Shown: piece after piece, positions 47,767 to 57,468 of the stretch
Layout: each line of letters starts with the position of its first letter
Numbering within the stretch: position 1 is the stretch's first letter
NCBI GenBank assembly: GCA_900468535.1
Contig: UBTY01000009.1
Span: 124,001-188,000 of the forward strand
DNA length: 64,000 nt
Source of the DNA: Hyphomicrobiales bacterium
GTDB lineage: Bacteria; Pseudomonadota; Alphaproteobacteria; Rhizobiales; Rhizobiaceae
Direction: 5' to 3'
Translations under genes and position numbers: made by a program
Notes under the pieces: model-generated
What the model saw: only the letters and a program-made list of their open reading frames with translations
Databases searched by the model: none
What the model was told of the DNA's origin: nothing

Positions 47767-47860
47767 GGTTTCCCAAACATGGTCGCGCGGCTCTTCCGGC
47801 TAGGGAAGGCGTGACGTTCCAGGTTGCCCGGCCCTACTTAGCAAGATCCTGGAGTTCTTC

Positions 47861-48199
<339 letters not shown>

Positions 48200-48582
48200 T
48201 CGGCTGAAGTCAGTCTGGCTTTAACGCCTGCGATATGGGGCGAAATGTGCTTGGAGCATATGGGTGACATGTGTTGCCCGCATGACTCATGCACAGTAAA
48301 TTATTGATTTCCTCATATTTTTGTGGTAGCTTTAATATCACTGATCCATTTGCGGCATATTGCATGCCCAAAACCACCAGAAAGCAAACAGATTAACGCG
48401 CGGTTTCCGTGACATATCAACGCCTTGAGCTGTCAGGTCCTAAAATCGCGTGTGGGTATAGCTTTGTTTTCGACCGGTGGGGCCAGAAGTAAAGTCACCC
48501 GACGGATCCGACCGTCTCATCCGGGCCTGACTGACCCGGCTCCGGCTCTCGCCGGAAGCGTAACAGGGAGTTTTTGAATAGA
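48200..48582. other. carD upstream region with three small leader hairpins
   Basis: A 383-base spacer. The 5' part is AT-rich and shows nothing recognisable. Close to carD three short stems follow each other: GACGG/CCGTC (48501-48516), CCGGG/CCCGG (48521-48539) and CCGGC/GCCGG (48542-48555), probably a structured mRNA leader. Confidence 0.45.
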
Positions 48583-49155
48583 ATGACGACCCAGCAGAAA
48601 AAACCTTCAGCAGCACGCCATGGCTTCAAGACCGGTGAATCGATCGTGTATCCCGCACATGGCGTCGGTACCATCAGCGCCATCGAAGAGCAAGAAGTCG
48701 CCGGCATGAAGTTGGAACTTTTCGTGATTGATTTCGAAAAGGACAAAATGCGTCTGAAGGTTCCGGTCGCGAAAGCTATGAGCATTGGCATGCGTAAGCT
48801 CTCGGAGACCGATTTCGTGGAGCGTGCTCTGAAGGTTGTGCAGGGCAAGGCACGCGTAAAGCGTACGATGTGGTCCCGCCGCGCGCAGGAATATGATGCC
48901 AAGATCAATTCCGGCGACCTGATTTCGATCGCTGAAGTTGTGCGCGACCTCTACCGTGCCGAGAACCAGCCTGAGCAGTCCTATTCCGAGCGTCAGCTTT
49001 ACGAAGCCGCACTCGATCGCATGGCGCGCGAAATTGCCGCTGTGAACAAGATGTCCGAAACTGAAGCCGTCCGTTTGGTCGAGACCAACCTGAACAAGGG
49101 TCCGAAGCGCGGCAAGGCGATCGAAGAAGACGAATCTCAGGATGAGGCGGCTTAA
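48583..49155 (+). CDS. carD: CarD-family transcriptional regulator
   Basis: 190 residues from ATG 48583; a TTG nine bases earlier is closer to GGGAG and could be used instead. The N-terminal RNA-polymerase-interacting domain (about 14-70) begins GFKTGESIVYPAHGVGTISA; the helical C-terminal part contains the conserved DNA-contact region near MWSRRAQEYDAKINSGDL. CarD binds the beta subunit and stabilises open promoter complexes, including rRNA promoters, and is often essential in alphaproteobacteria. The unit ends in a strong terminator. Confidence 0.95.
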   Translation: MTTQQKKPSAARHGFKTGESIVYPAHGVGTISAIEEQEVAGMKLELFVIDFEKDKMRLKVPVAKAMSIGMRKLSETDFVERALKVVQGKARVKRTMWSRRAQEYDAKINSGDLISIAEVVRDLYRAENQPEQSYSERQLYEAALDRMAREIAAVNKMSETEAVRLVETNLNKGPKRGKAIEEDESQDEAA

Positions 49156-49175
49156 AAAGGCCTGCCATACCTTAC

Positions 49176-49206
49176 AAAAAACCCGGCCATCGTGCCGGGT
49201 TTTTTA
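49176..49206 (+). terminator. Strong intrinsic terminator of carD
   Basis: A 12-bp perfect stem AAAAAACCCGGC / GCCGGGTTTTTT; the right arm itself provides the T-run, so it can work in both directions. Confidence 0.93.
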
Positions 49207-49525
49207 TTGGAACTTTTTCGCTGCTCGCGCGTTTCAGAAATGTCAGTGCGAACTTGTTCGAGCCACGGCCCGCTAGTTCGCTTTGAAGTCAACACGACGA
49301 GGAGCGGATCATGCCTTCCAAATCTTGCCCGACTGGCAGCTTGACGAAACTGATCCCGCCAAACGGCCTGAACGGTACCTAGACAATAAACTAGGGCCTC
49401 TCTCGCCAACGTCCAGAGCCGAGGCCTTCATATCTTCCAAACCACGATTTCGATCCGGGCATGTCGTGTCCGGGAACAGATATTCTTTGCCCAATTTAGG
49501 GCCAGCCTGAGCTCAGGAGACCGTT
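49207..49525. other. rpoH2 upstream region
   Basis: About 320 bases without a supported gene; an open frame at 49283-49510 has no ribosome-binding site or family similarity. The only recognised element is the EcfG-type promoter at 49473-49497. Confidence 0.5.
49473..49497 (+). promoter_or_regulatory. EcfG/RpoE2-type promoter of rpoH2
   Basis: GGAAC at 49473-49477, 17-base spacer, then TTT from 49495, placing the start about 20-25 bases before the rpoH2 ATG. RpoE2-dependent transcription of rpoH2 is established in Sinorhizobium meliloti, which supports the call; the -10 lacks the CG of the CGTT consensus. Confidence 0.6.
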
Positions 49526-50389
49526 ATGAAGAACATGTCTGCAGACCGGCGCATGATTAAGATTGCAATGGCCGCGCCTTACCTGGCGCGCGAGGAAGAA
49601 CATGATCTTGCTGTTCGTTGGAAGCATAATGAGGACCGTGGCGCGCGAAATCAGATTGCGATGGCGCATATGCGCCTGGTCATTTCGATGGCGGCAAAGT
49701 TTCGCAATTTCGGTTTGCCGATGAGTGATCTCGTTCAGGAGGGCTATGTCGGCCTGCTGGAGGCGGCCGCGCGCTTCGAGCCGGAACGCGATGTGCGCTT
49801 TTCCACTTATGCCAGCTGGTGGATCCGCGCTTCAATTCAAGACTATATTCTTCGCAACTGGTCGATCGTCCGGGGCGGAACCAGTTCGGCGCAGAAGGCG
49901 CTGTTCTTCAATCTGCGCCGGCTTCGCGCCAAGCTCGCCAAGGGCGATACACAGCTTACACTGCAATCCATCCACCAGGAGATCGCAGCAGCTCTCGGCG
50001 TGAGCCTTTCCGACGTTCAGACAATGGATGCCCGCCTCTCCAGCAACGATGCGTCGCTCCAGGCGCCGTCGGTCTCCGGCGACGCCGACAGTGCCGAAAA
50101 GATGGACTTCCTTGTCAGCGATGATCCGCTTCCCGACGAGCAGGTTACCAACATGATCGACGGTGAGCGTCGGCGCGTATGGCTGGCGTCTGCCCTCAAG
50201 CATCTCAACGAGCGTGAAATGAAGATCATCAGTGCCCGCAGGCTGGCCGAAGATGGTGCTACCCTCGAAGAGCTGGGCGCCGACCTCGGTATCTCCAAGG
50301 AGCGTGTGCGCCAGATCGAAAGCCGGGCGATGGAAAAGCTGCGCACGGCGCTGGTCAGCGCAGATCCCTATATGGCCGCATCTGCCTGA
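49526..50389 (+). CDS. rpoH2: RNA polymerase sigma-32-type factor, RpoH2
   Basis: 287 residues with CAGGAG before the ATG. Sigma region 2 shows NQIAMAHMRLVISMAAKFRN, SDLVQEGYVGLLEAAARFEP and the -10-binding FSTYASWWIRASIQDYILRN; the RpoH box region and region 4 (LNEREMKIISARRL, ISKERVRQIESRAMEKLR) follow. The N-terminal sequence and its position after carD fit the second rhizobial RpoH rather than RpoH1. It directs a subset of heat and oxidative stress genes and is itself under the general stress sigma factor. Confidence 0.93.
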   Translation: MKNMSADRRMIKIAMAAPYLAREEEHDLAVRWKHNEDRGARNQIAMAHMRLVISMAAKFRNFGLPMSDLVQEGYVGLLEAAARFEPERDVRFSTYASWWIRASIQDYILRNWSIVRGGTSSAQKALFFNLRRLRAKLAKGDTQLTLQSIHQEIAAALGVSLSDVQTMDARLSSNDASLQAPSVSGDADSAEKMDFLVSDDPLPDEQVTNMIDGERRRVWLASALKHLNEREMKIISARRLAEDGATLEELGADLGISKERVRQIESRAMEKLRTALVSADPYMAASA

Positions 50390-50407
50390 ACTCATCCTGA
50401 CACACAA

Positions 50408-50438
50408 CAAAAAGCCCGGCGAAAGCCGGGCTTTGTTT
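50408..50438. terminator. Terminator between convergent rpoH2 and the M48 peptidase gene
   Basis: A 10-bp perfect stem AAAGCCCGGC / GCCGGGCTTT with a GAAA tetraloop; A/T runs on both sides allow termination in both directions. Confidence 0.88.
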
Positions 50439-51954
50439 ATTCCGCGATGATCTTGACGCGATCGCCAGGCGCCACGGATGCGCCCGTCGGCAAGGCGTTG
50501 ATGAGCTTGAAGAGATCGAGCTTTCGATCCGTCCCCATCATTCGCGCGGCCAGCGTGGTAATGTTATCGCCGGCACGAACGGTGACGACGCGTACGCGAA
50601 GCGGCTTCAGCGAAGCGGCCTCTTCCGGTGTCATGCGGCGGAAACTTGCGCGCAGGACATCGGCCGTCTGCTGGAGCGTCGGGCTGCCCTTCGGGACCGC
50701 GGTCAGGAAGCGGAAGATCTGCGAGTTGTTGCGTACAACTGTAACATCGAAGTCCCAGCGATCAGCGCTTGCGCGCGCGGTTGCCGCTTCCATGCCGTTG
50801 ACGGTGATCTGCTGAATGCTCGACGGATCGAGACCGGTGACCCAGCCGCTGGATATGTAGTTGGTCAGCGATTGGTTCTGGTTGTCGGCAACGCCATCGA
50901 AACGGATGGCAACATCGCCCGGTCCCGTCGCCATGACGGCCTCGACCTTGTTGTCGATCTTGAAGTCCGGCGGCACGTCGAAACGGATGCCCAAGCCGCC
51001 ATGTAGGAACGTCTGTCCCCTGACGTAGCCTTCTTCAGGACTATCGCCATATAGCAGGCCATCAATGCCGTCGAGATAGTAGTTGCGGCCGGTATCGCCA
51101 ACCTTGCCTTCCTGTCCGAACGCACGCGCGTGGTCGCGCGCCAGCTCGATACGCTGGGCGGAATTCGGGTGGCTCGAGAGGAAGTCCAGGCTCTGGTCGG
51201 CATCCGGATCCACGGACATGAAACGACTATAGCCTGCCATGGAATCGAGGAAGCGCGCTGCCGCATAGGGGTCGTAGCCGGCTTCGCCGAGCATGCGCAC
51301 GCCGATAACATCAGCCTGCAATTCCTGCTGCCGGGAGAACGCGGCGAGGCGCAGCTTGCCGCGCGCCAGCGCCTGCTTGCCGGCGATATCGCTGGACAGA
51401 ACTTCTGCCACAACCCGGCTGGCGATGACTTCGGCTTCTTCACGCTTCTGCCGCTCGATGCCGTGGTTCGCGGTGACGTGACCCATCTCATGCGAGAGCA
51501 CGGCCGCGACTTCTGACGCATCGTTGGCGAGCGCGAGCAGGCCGCGCGTCACATAGAGATAGCCGCCGGGCAGCGCAAACGCGTTGATTGCGGGCGAATT
51601 CAGGATCGTGATACGGTACGACTGGCTGGGGTTTTCGGAGACAGCCGTGAGGGCGCCGGCGATGCGGGCAACCAGCCGCTCGGTCTTCGCATCCTTGTAC
51701 TCGCCGCCATAGCTCGCGACGATGCGAGGATGCTCGCGCGCACCCATTGCCGCACGCGGATCGTTCTTCTGGACTTCGTCGACGATCTGGGGATTCGAGG
51801 AGGGGCCGACGCTCGGTTGATAGGATTGCTCGAGAGCCGACTGACAGCCGTAAAGACCTGCTCCGGTCGCACAGATCAGCGACGCCTTACGAGCCCAACG
51901 ACACGTTGCGAGAAACACACTACTGGAGGGCGCGGTCAGTTTCCACGTCGTCAT
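50437..51954 (-). CDS. M48-family metalloprotease lipoprotein with LysM-like C-terminus
   Basis: 505 residues from ATG 51954; ATG 51981 would add nine residues. A signal region ends in a lipobox-like LYGC (Cys37), so it is probably a lipoprotein. The zinc motif SHEMGH has ligands His155 and His159, and Glu211 in QELQAD is the third ligand, the BepA/LoiP-like M48C pattern. The C-terminus (about 450-505, VVTVRAGDNITTLAARMMG) resembles a LysM peptidoglycan-binding module. Likely a periplasmic quality-control protease for outer-membrane assembly. It is convergent with rpoH2. Confidence 0.9.
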   Translation of the reverse strand: MTTWKLTAPSSSVFLATCRWARKASLICATGAGLYGCQSALEQSYQPSVGPSSNPQIVDEVQKNDPRAAMGAREHPRIVASYGGEYKDAKTERLVARIAGALTAVSENPSQSYRITILNSPAINAFALPGGYLYVTRGLLALANDASEVAAVLSHEMGHVTANHGIERQKREEAEVIASRVVAEVLSSDIAGKQALARGKLRLAAFSRQQELQADVIGVRMLGEAGYDPYAAARFLDSMAGYSRFMSVDPDADQSLDFLSSHPNSAQRIELARDHARAFGQEGKVGDTGRNYYLDGIDGLLYGDSPEEGYVRGQTFLHGGLGIRFDVPPDFKIDNKVEAVMATGPGDVAIRFDGVADNQNQSLTNYISSGWVTGLDPSSIQQITVNGMEAATARASADRWDFDVTVVRNNSQIFRFLTAVPKGSPTLQQTADVLRASFRRMTPEEAASLKPLRVRVVTVRAGDNITTLAARMMGTDRKLDLFKLINALPTGASVAPGDRVKIIAE

Positions 51955-52232
51955 GCGGTCCAGTGCGTCTCTCCGAGTCATATTTCGTATCGATCGGCGT
52001 CCCTTGAGGCTGATCCGATCGCGGTCATTGCGGTTAAACAGGCGTCCATCCCCGCTTTTGCAGTGCACAAACAGGGACGCAAGTCTTTGCTGTAACTGAT
52101 TTTCGCATCGGTTGCATAGCGAGACTCTGCTTAAATGTGGCGCCGTTGTATTTTAGCAAGCCTGACGTGGTTAAGGAGTTCTTTGGGTCGACTCAAATTA
52201 TGGCGAAAGTGCCGTTGCCCGAGTGAGAATCG

Positions 52233-52940
52233 TCAGCCGCGCAGAAATTGGACCACGCCAAAGTGATCTTTCTGCTCAATAAACTGCTCGATCGGTGCAT
52301 CGGCGACAATAGAGCCTGCGTCGATAAAGATCGCATGGTCGGCTATCTTCCGAACCTCGTCAGGGTCGTGCGACACGATGACAACAGTATTGTTGGTTTC
52401 GCGATGCAACTCGAGAAGCAATGTCGCCATATCGTTTCTGAGGGCCGGATCAAGGGCCGCGAACGGTTCGTCGAGCAGAAGCAGCGGGCGTTTGCGGACG
52501 AGCGCACGCGCGAACGCGACCCGTTGTCGCTCGCCCCCGGAGAGCGTGGACGGCATGCGCTTTTCGAAATTGTCGAGGCCGACCTTGTGCAAAGCATCGC
52601 TGATCGCTGACCGATCCGTTGCCGACAGTTTCAATGACGGATTTATACCGAGGCCGACGTTCGTGAATACGTCTAGGTGGGCGAACAGATTGTTGTCCTG
52701 AAAGACGAGTGACACGGGGCGCCGAGATGGATGCTCGCGCGTGACGTCCTCTCCGGCAACCAGGATGCGCCCCTGTTCTGGCATATCGAAGCCGGCAAGG
52801 AGATTGAGGAATGTCGATTTTCCGGCCCCCGATGGGCCGGTGACTGCGATCACGGCTGCTCGTGGCAGCTTGCAATCAAAGCGGAACGAATGCTGGCCAA
52901 GCCGAAGCCGCACATTCTGCATCTCGATCCCGTCAGCCAT
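52233..52940 (-). CDS. thiQ: Thiamine ABC transporter ATPase
   Basis: 235 residues from ATG 52940, overlapping the thiP stop by eight bases. Walker A GPSGAGKST at 35-43, signature LSGGERQR at 133-140, Walker B LLLLDE just after, and switch histidine in VSHDPDEV. The short length and the lack of a TOBE domain are typical of ThiQ. It powers uptake of thiamine, TMP and TPP by ThiBPQ. Last gene of the riboswitch-controlled operon. Confidence 0.93.
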   Translation of the reverse strand: MADGIEMQNVRLRLGQHSFRFDCKLPRAAVIAVTGPSGAGKSTFLNLLAGFDMPEQGRILVAGEDVTREHPSRRPVSLVFQDNNLFAHLDVFTNVGLGINPSLKLSATDRSAISDALHKVGLDNFEKRMPSTLSGGERQRVAFARALVRKRPLLLLDEPFAALDPALRNDMATLLLELHRETNNTVVIVSHDPDEVRKIADHAIFIDAGSIVADAPIEQFIEQKDHFGVVQFLRG

Positions 52941-54567
52941 GCAGGACAGCCTCCTTTCCGGCATTTCCACGCGTCCCGGCAATTGTCAGAAGAAGGCAGA
53001 TGATGCCGAGGATCAACGCCAGTCCGTCTGCATCGCTGGTTCGGTAGCTCCCCATGCGGCTGTAGATCAACCATGGAAGTGTGACGAGGCTGTCGGAGCC
53101 AAACAGCGCGACGGCGCCGAGGTCTCCCAGCGATAGTGCAGCAGCGAATGACAAAGCCGTCAGCAACGGCCGCCGCATCGCCGGCCAATCAACAAAGCGA
53201 AGACGAGAGAAACCTTCGATGCCGAGACTTGCGTTCAAGCGCTGGGTTCGCTGCTGGTGTGTCGTATAGGCTGGCTCAAGCACCCGCATGACGAAGGGGA
53301 GAGACATCAGCGCGTTGATCGCGGCTATCAGCATGGGGGCATAGGCGTTGATGTCGCCCACGGATCGAAGAGCCATGAACCAACCGGTTGCGAGTACGAT
53401 CGGGGGTACCAGCAGAACGAAGGACGAGGCCGAGCCCATCGCGCCGAAAAAAGCCCTGTCGGCGAGGCTTCTGCTGCCGCCAAGTGCTATCGTATGTCTC
53501 GACCGGATGAGCAGCATTGCAATGCTCGACGAAAGCACGGCGGAACATGTCGCTATCAACGCGCTGGTGATGGTGGATCGCCAGAAGATCGGTTCCAGGA
53601 CAAGCTTGATTAAATTCGCGCGCAGTCCAGCAACGGTGATCGATATCAGCGGTAACAGCAGGAATGCGACGCCAATAAAGAGCAGGGTGATATCCAACAG
53701 ACGTACGGGAAGGGATGTACCATCTGGTCGCTTCACCGTCTTTCCAGCGGTTGTTCCTTCGTCGTCGACGAACCGCAACAGCGCCATCCCGCCCAAAATA
53801 ATTGCGGTCAACCCGATCTGCAGCACTGAGAGTGAAACCGCTCTGCCGGGATCGAAATCGAAACGCAGTGACTGGTAGATGGCCACCTCTATCGTTGTTG
53901 CCGCCGGCCCGCCACCGAGCGTCAGCACCAGCGTGAAACTCGTGGCGCACAGCATGAAAATCAGCCCTGAGATTCCCGGGATAACCGAGCGCAGCACCGG
54001 CCACTCGACGAAGCGGAAAATATCCTTCGGCCGCATGCCGAGACCGGCGCCAACCAGCCAATATTCGCCGGGTATTCGTTCCAGCGACATCAGCATAAGC
54101 CGGCAAGCGAGCGGCAGATTGAAGAAGACGTGCGCCAACAGGATGCCGGCAAGCCCGTAGATGCTTATCGGTTCGGCAAGTCCGAGGCGCAGCAGCAGGG
54201 AATTCAGAGCACCTTGCCGTCCCCATATTCCGATAAGACCCAAAGCACCGATCAGCACGGGCAAGCCCATCGGCAATGCCAGCAGCCGCACGATCCACTG
54301 GCGGCCGGGGAGGTCGGGTTGGCGGGCCAGCGCCTGGGCAAGCGGTATTGCGAAAACGACCGAGAGGAGTGTTGAAAGGAATGCCTGCAGCAGCGTGAAA
54401 CGCAGGACCCTTCCGATGTAGGGATCAGCCAGAACCGATGCGAGGGACTGGATACCGCTCGCCATCAGCAGCATGAAGACCGCGAGCGCAATGAACAGAA
54501 CGATAGCGGCGAGACCGAAGGCCCCGCCGATCATCGAAAACCGTCTCTGTGCCGCGGTCAGCAGCAT
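52933..54567 (-). CDS. thiP: Thiamine ABC transporter permease (fused double permease)
   Basis: 544 residues from ATG 54567, which shares one base with the thiB stop (TGATG). Two homologous sets of about six helices are fused, each with an EAA loop (GLGMRPKDIFRFVEWPVL, and LGIEGFSRLRFVDWPAMRRP), the ThiP/FbpB architecture. It forms the whole inner-membrane channel for thiamine. Tight overlaps with thiB and thiQ indicate coupled translation. Confidence 0.93.
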   Translation of the reverse strand: MLLTAAQRRFSMIGGAFGLAAIVLFIALAVFMLLMASGIQSLASVLADPYIGRVLRFTLLQAFLSTLLSVVFAIPLAQALARQPDLPGRQWIVRLLALPMGLPVLIGALGLIGIWGRQGALNSLLLRLGLAEPISIYGLAGILLAHVFFNLPLACRLMLMSLERIPGEYWLVGAGLGMRPKDIFRFVEWPVLRSVIPGISGLIFMLCATSFTLVLTLGGGPAATTIEVAIYQSLRFDFDPGRAVSLSVLQIGLTAIILGGMALLRFVDDEGTTAGKTVKRPDGTSLPVRLLDITLLFIGVAFLLLPLISITVAGLRANLIKLVLEPIFWRSTITSALIATCSAVLSSSIAMLLIRSRHTIALGGSRSLADRAFFGAMGSASSFVLLVPPIVLATGWFMALRSVGDINAYAPMLIAAINALMSLPFVMRVLEPAYTTHQQRTQRLNASLGIEGFSRLRFVDWPAMRRPLLTALSFAAALSLGDLGAVALFGSDSLVTLPWLIYSRMGSYRTSDADGLALILGIICLLLTIAGTRGNAGKEAVLHG

Positions 54568-55595
54568 CAATTCATGCTCATTGCCGCAAGCCACTCATCG
54601 ATCCAGGCCTTTCGATGCGCCGCGACATCGTCGGAACTCATCAGGAAGGTCTTGCTCGGCTTGACGAGTTTGCTAAAGGCGTCAGGCAGGGGCTGAGACG
54701 TTGCCGCGACCGGCATCATCCAGTTGTTTGTCGGGATGGTATCCTGGAAGCCCGGCGTCAAAACGAACTTGAGGAAATCTCGGGCAAGATCCTTGTTCGG
54801 TGCGTTCTTTAGCAGGCCGGCGACTTCGATCTGGATGTAGTGCCCTTCCGAAAAGTCTGCAGCCTGGTATCGGTCAGTATTTTCCGACACCATATGGTAG
54901 GCGGGAGATGTCGTATAGGAGAGCACCATCGGTGCCTCGCCCTTCGTGAAGAGCCCATAGGCTTCCGACCAGCCTGGCGTCACAGTAAGAACGCGGTTCT
55001 TCAGCTTGGCCCAGGCTTCCGGCGTCTTGTCGCCATAGATCGACTTCACCCACAACAGCAGGCCGAGACCCGGGGTCGACGTGCGCGGATCCTCGATGAC
55101 GATTTTCTGCGACGGATCGCCCTCAACGAGATCCTTCATGCTCTTCGGCGGATTCTTGATGGTCTGCGTGTCGTAGATGACGGCAAAATGCCCGTAGTCG
55201 TAGGGGACGAAAACATCGTCCTTGTAGTCGCCCGGTACGCTCAGACCAGCGGTATCGACGCCGCTTGCGTCAAACAGGCCGGTTGCCTTTGCTTCCGCCA
55301 CAAGATTGGTGTCGAGTCCAAGGACGACGTCGGCCTTGGTGCCCGCACCCTCGAGCTTGAGGCGGGACAGGAGCGCGACACCATCGGCGACACTGACGAA
55401 ATTGACGCTGCACTCGCACGTCTTCTCGAAAGCGGCCTTGACCTTCGGGCCGGGACCCCATTCCGATGTGAAGCTTTCGTAGGTGTAGATCGTCAGAGAC
55501 TTCTCGGCTGCGCCGGCATTCGTTGCCGAGAACGTGGCAACGCCAGCCACGAGAGCAGCCAGCCCATGAAGAACTTTAAAGTTGGAAACAAACAT
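54567..55595 (-). CDS. thiB: Thiamine-binding periplasmic protein
   Basis: 342 residues from ATG 55595 with GGAGAGG upstream. A signal peptide is cleaved near AGA-AE (about residue 30). Mature features: [34 protein letters not shown] and [20 protein letters not shown], with aromatic residues that sandwich the thiamine ring. It delivers thiamine to ThiPQ. Expression is controlled by the TPP riboswitch in its leader. Confidence 0.95.
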   Translation of the reverse strand: MFVSNFKVLHGLAALVAGVATFSATNAGAAEKSLTIYTYESFTSEWGPGPKVKAAFEKTCECSVNFVSVADGVALLSRLKLEGAGTKADVVLGLDTNLVAEAKATGLFDASGVDTAGLSVPGDYKDDVFVPYDYGHFAVIYDTQTIKNPPKSMKDLVEGDPSQKIVIEDPRTSTPGLGLLLWVKSIYGDKTPEAWAKLKNRVLTVTPGWSEAYGLFTKGEAPMVLSYTTSPAYHMVSENTDRYQAADFSEGHYIQIEVAGLLKNAPNKDLARDFLKFVLTPGFQDTIPTNNWMMPVAATSQPLPDAFSKLVKPSKTFLMSSDDVAAHRKAWIDEWLAAMSMN

Positions 55596-55654
55596 CACAC
55601 CTCTCCTCTTGCTGTTGTTGAAGGGGAAAAGGGCGGTGGCAAATGTCACGCGTC

Positions 55655-55748
55655 TAATCCCTCCGCCGGTGTTAGCCGGATCAGGTTCCGCGGGTTAGCT
55701 TTTGCAAGCCTCTCAGCCTCCGTTCGATGAACGAAGGCACCCCGTTAG
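55655..55748 (-). ncRNA. TPP riboswitch (THI element) of thiBPQ
   Basis: On the minus strand the conserved parts appear in order: GGGGTGCC, the CTGAGAGG pyrimidine-sensor element, and the ACCTGATCCGGCTAACACCG / GGAGGGAT pyrophosphate-sensor helix. It lies 60 bases before thiB and should switch off thiamine uptake when TPP is abundant. I see no full terminator after it, so control may act on translation. Confidence 0.95.
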
Positions 55749-55758
55749 AGCGAGAAGA

Positions 55759-55787
55759 GATGTATCGTCGTGGCCGTCATCTGGCAA
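55759..55787 (-). promoter_or_regulatory. Predicted promoter of the thiBPQ leader
   Basis: On the minus strand TTGCCA (55787-55782), 17-base spacer, TACATC (55764-55759). It would start transcription just ahead of the riboswitch. Confidence 0.5.
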
Positions 55788-55810
55788 GAGTGAAGCCGGC
55801 CACGTATTCC

Positions 55811-57346
55811 TTATTCGCTGGCTTCCGCGACCGCCGCCGGACGGGCACCGCTGACGACCCGCGGCAGCTGCACCGGTTTCAGCAACAGCGCCGCAATCAG
55901 GCCGATGAGGGCGATGCCGCAGGAGGTCATGAACAGCGGCGTAAACGCGTGCGAATAGGCATCCGCCACAGCCTGTTTCACTGCATCCGGCAGGGCTGCC
56001 ATCATCTTCGGTGTCAGTTCCTCAATGTTCGAGACACCCGGGATGACAGATCCAGATCCGCCAAGCTGCGAACCGACGATTGCGCCGTAGATGGAGATGG
56101 CGATCGATGCGCCTCCCATGCGGGACAACGTCACCGATCCGGTGGCAGCGCCGACGTCGCGTGCGTGCGTGGCATTCTGGACGCCGATAACCGGCACCTG
56201 CTGTGCGAGGCCAACGCCGATCCCATGCATCATCATCAGAGCGCCGATCAGGTAAAGCGGGGTACCGGCGTGGACCTGGGAGATCAGGGCAAATGCCACG
56301 GCGCTGCAGCTCAAGCTTGCGATGGCTAACGGCTTGTACCGTCCCGTCGCGGAGATGATGCGTCCGGCTGACAGCGAGCCGCAGACGATGCCGCCCGTCA
56401 GCAGGATGAAAAACCCGCCTGCGGCAGAGGGCGACAAGCCGGTCGTCGTCTGCAGGAACAGCGCGAAATAGTTCACCATGCCGATGCCGATGGCGCCGCT
56501 CATGATCGACATGATCAGCAGCAGACTGAACGTCGAGTTGCTGAACAGGGAGAGCGGGATAATCGGCTCAACGGCGCGGCGCTCCACCATGACCCAGGCG
56601 ATCGCGGCCGCAACACCAATGCAGATGATGGCAAGGTTCTGCGGTGCGATCAGAGAATCAAAAAGTTGCGCCCCATCGGCCGCAAGCACGACACTTGCCG
56701 TCACCACGGCAAGGAGTACGGCGCCCGCATAGTCGATCTTCGGGCGCCGGTTCGGCTTGCGATAGGGAAGCATGAAGGCAAGCCCCGTGAGGACAAAGAC
56801 GCCGATCGGCACGTTGACGAGAAAGATGGAGCGCCAGCCGAATAGGTCACTCATTGTTCCTCCAAGTACAGGGCCGATGGCACCGGAGGCCATGAGGACC
56901 AGGCTCGAATAGCTCTGATATCTGGCCCGTTCGCGAGGTTCGAACAAGTCGGCATTGACGGCGAAGATCGATACCATGATCCCGCCGCCACCAAGCCCCT
57001 GCAGCACACGCGCGGCAATCAGGGTATTCATCGAAACCGCCAGACCACAGATGGCCGAGCCGACCGTGAAGATCAGGATCGCGGCCATCATCACATATTT
57101 GCGGCCGAACAGGTCGCCGAGCTTTCCATAGAGCGGCATGACCGCGCTGACGGAGAGAAGGTAGGCGGAGCCAATCCAGCTGAAGCGCTCAAGGTGTCCG
57201 AATTCACCGACGATCGTCGGTAGAGCTGTCGCGACAATCTGATTGTCCAGCGTCGCCATGAACAAGGCTGTCATCAGGAAAAGAAAGAGAATGAGCTTGC
57301 GGCGATGATCCGTCACAAGCGGTGCCGGCGCACTATGCATATCCAT
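55811..57346 (-). CDS. DHA2-type MFS drug efflux transporter (EmrB/QacA family)
   Basis: 511 residues with about 14 membrane helices. Family motifs: LDNQIVATALPTIVGEFG (motif D1), YGKLGDLFGRKYVM (motif A) and RVLQGLGGGGIM (motif B), then GAIGPVLGGTMSDLFGWRSI (motif C of antiporters). Predicted to expel drugs or natural toxic compounds with proton exchange. No EmrA-type membrane fusion partner is adjacent. It is divergent from a MarR regulator, the usual arrangement for a ligand-inducible pump. Confidence 0.92.
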   Translation of the reverse strand: MDMHSAPAPLVTDHRRKLILFLFLMTALFMATLDNQIVATALPTIVGEFGHLERFSWIGSAYLLSVSAVMPLYGKLGDLFGRKYVMMAAILIFTVGSAICGLAVSMNTLIAARVLQGLGGGGIMVSIFAVNADLFEPRERARYQSYSSLVLMASGAIGPVLGGTMSDLFGWRSIFLVNVPIGVFVLTGLAFMLPYRKPNRRPKIDYAGAVLLAVVTASVVLAADGAQLFDSLIAPQNLAIICIGVAAAIAWVMVERRAVEPIIPLSLFSNSTFSLLLIMSIMSGAIGIGMVNYFALFLQTTTGLSPSAAGGFFILLTGGIVCGSLSAGRIISATGRYKPLAIASLSCSAVAFALISQVHAGTPLYLIGALMMMHGIGVGLAQQVPVIGVQNATHARDVGAATGSVTLSRMGGASIAISIYGAIVGSQLGGSGSVIPGVSNIEELTPKMMAALPDAVKQAVADAYSHAFTPLFMTSCGIALIGLIAALLLKPVQLPRVVSGARPAAVAEASE

Positions 57347-57393
57347 GGGAGTGCCATTTTCCGATTAGATGAGAGTTGGATTTGTGTGCTATC

Positions 57394-57435
57394 AGCATAT
57401 AATTGTCAATGGCATATTTATGATGACGGCATATT
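57394..57435. promoter_or_regulatory. Candidate MarR operator: three phased GCATAT repeats
   Basis: GCATAT occurs at 57395, 57412 and 57429, exactly 17 bases apart; the last two are extended to GGCATATT. They lie in the 122-base region between the divergent MFS and MarR genes, where both promoters must be. Confidence 0.5.
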
Positions 57436-57468
57436 CTCATCCATATTGCCTTCTGTTATGATCGCCCC

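Noticed and set aside
49152..49510. Short frames between carD and rpoH2
   Set aside because: They run through the carD terminator or the rpoH2 promoter and lack translation signals.
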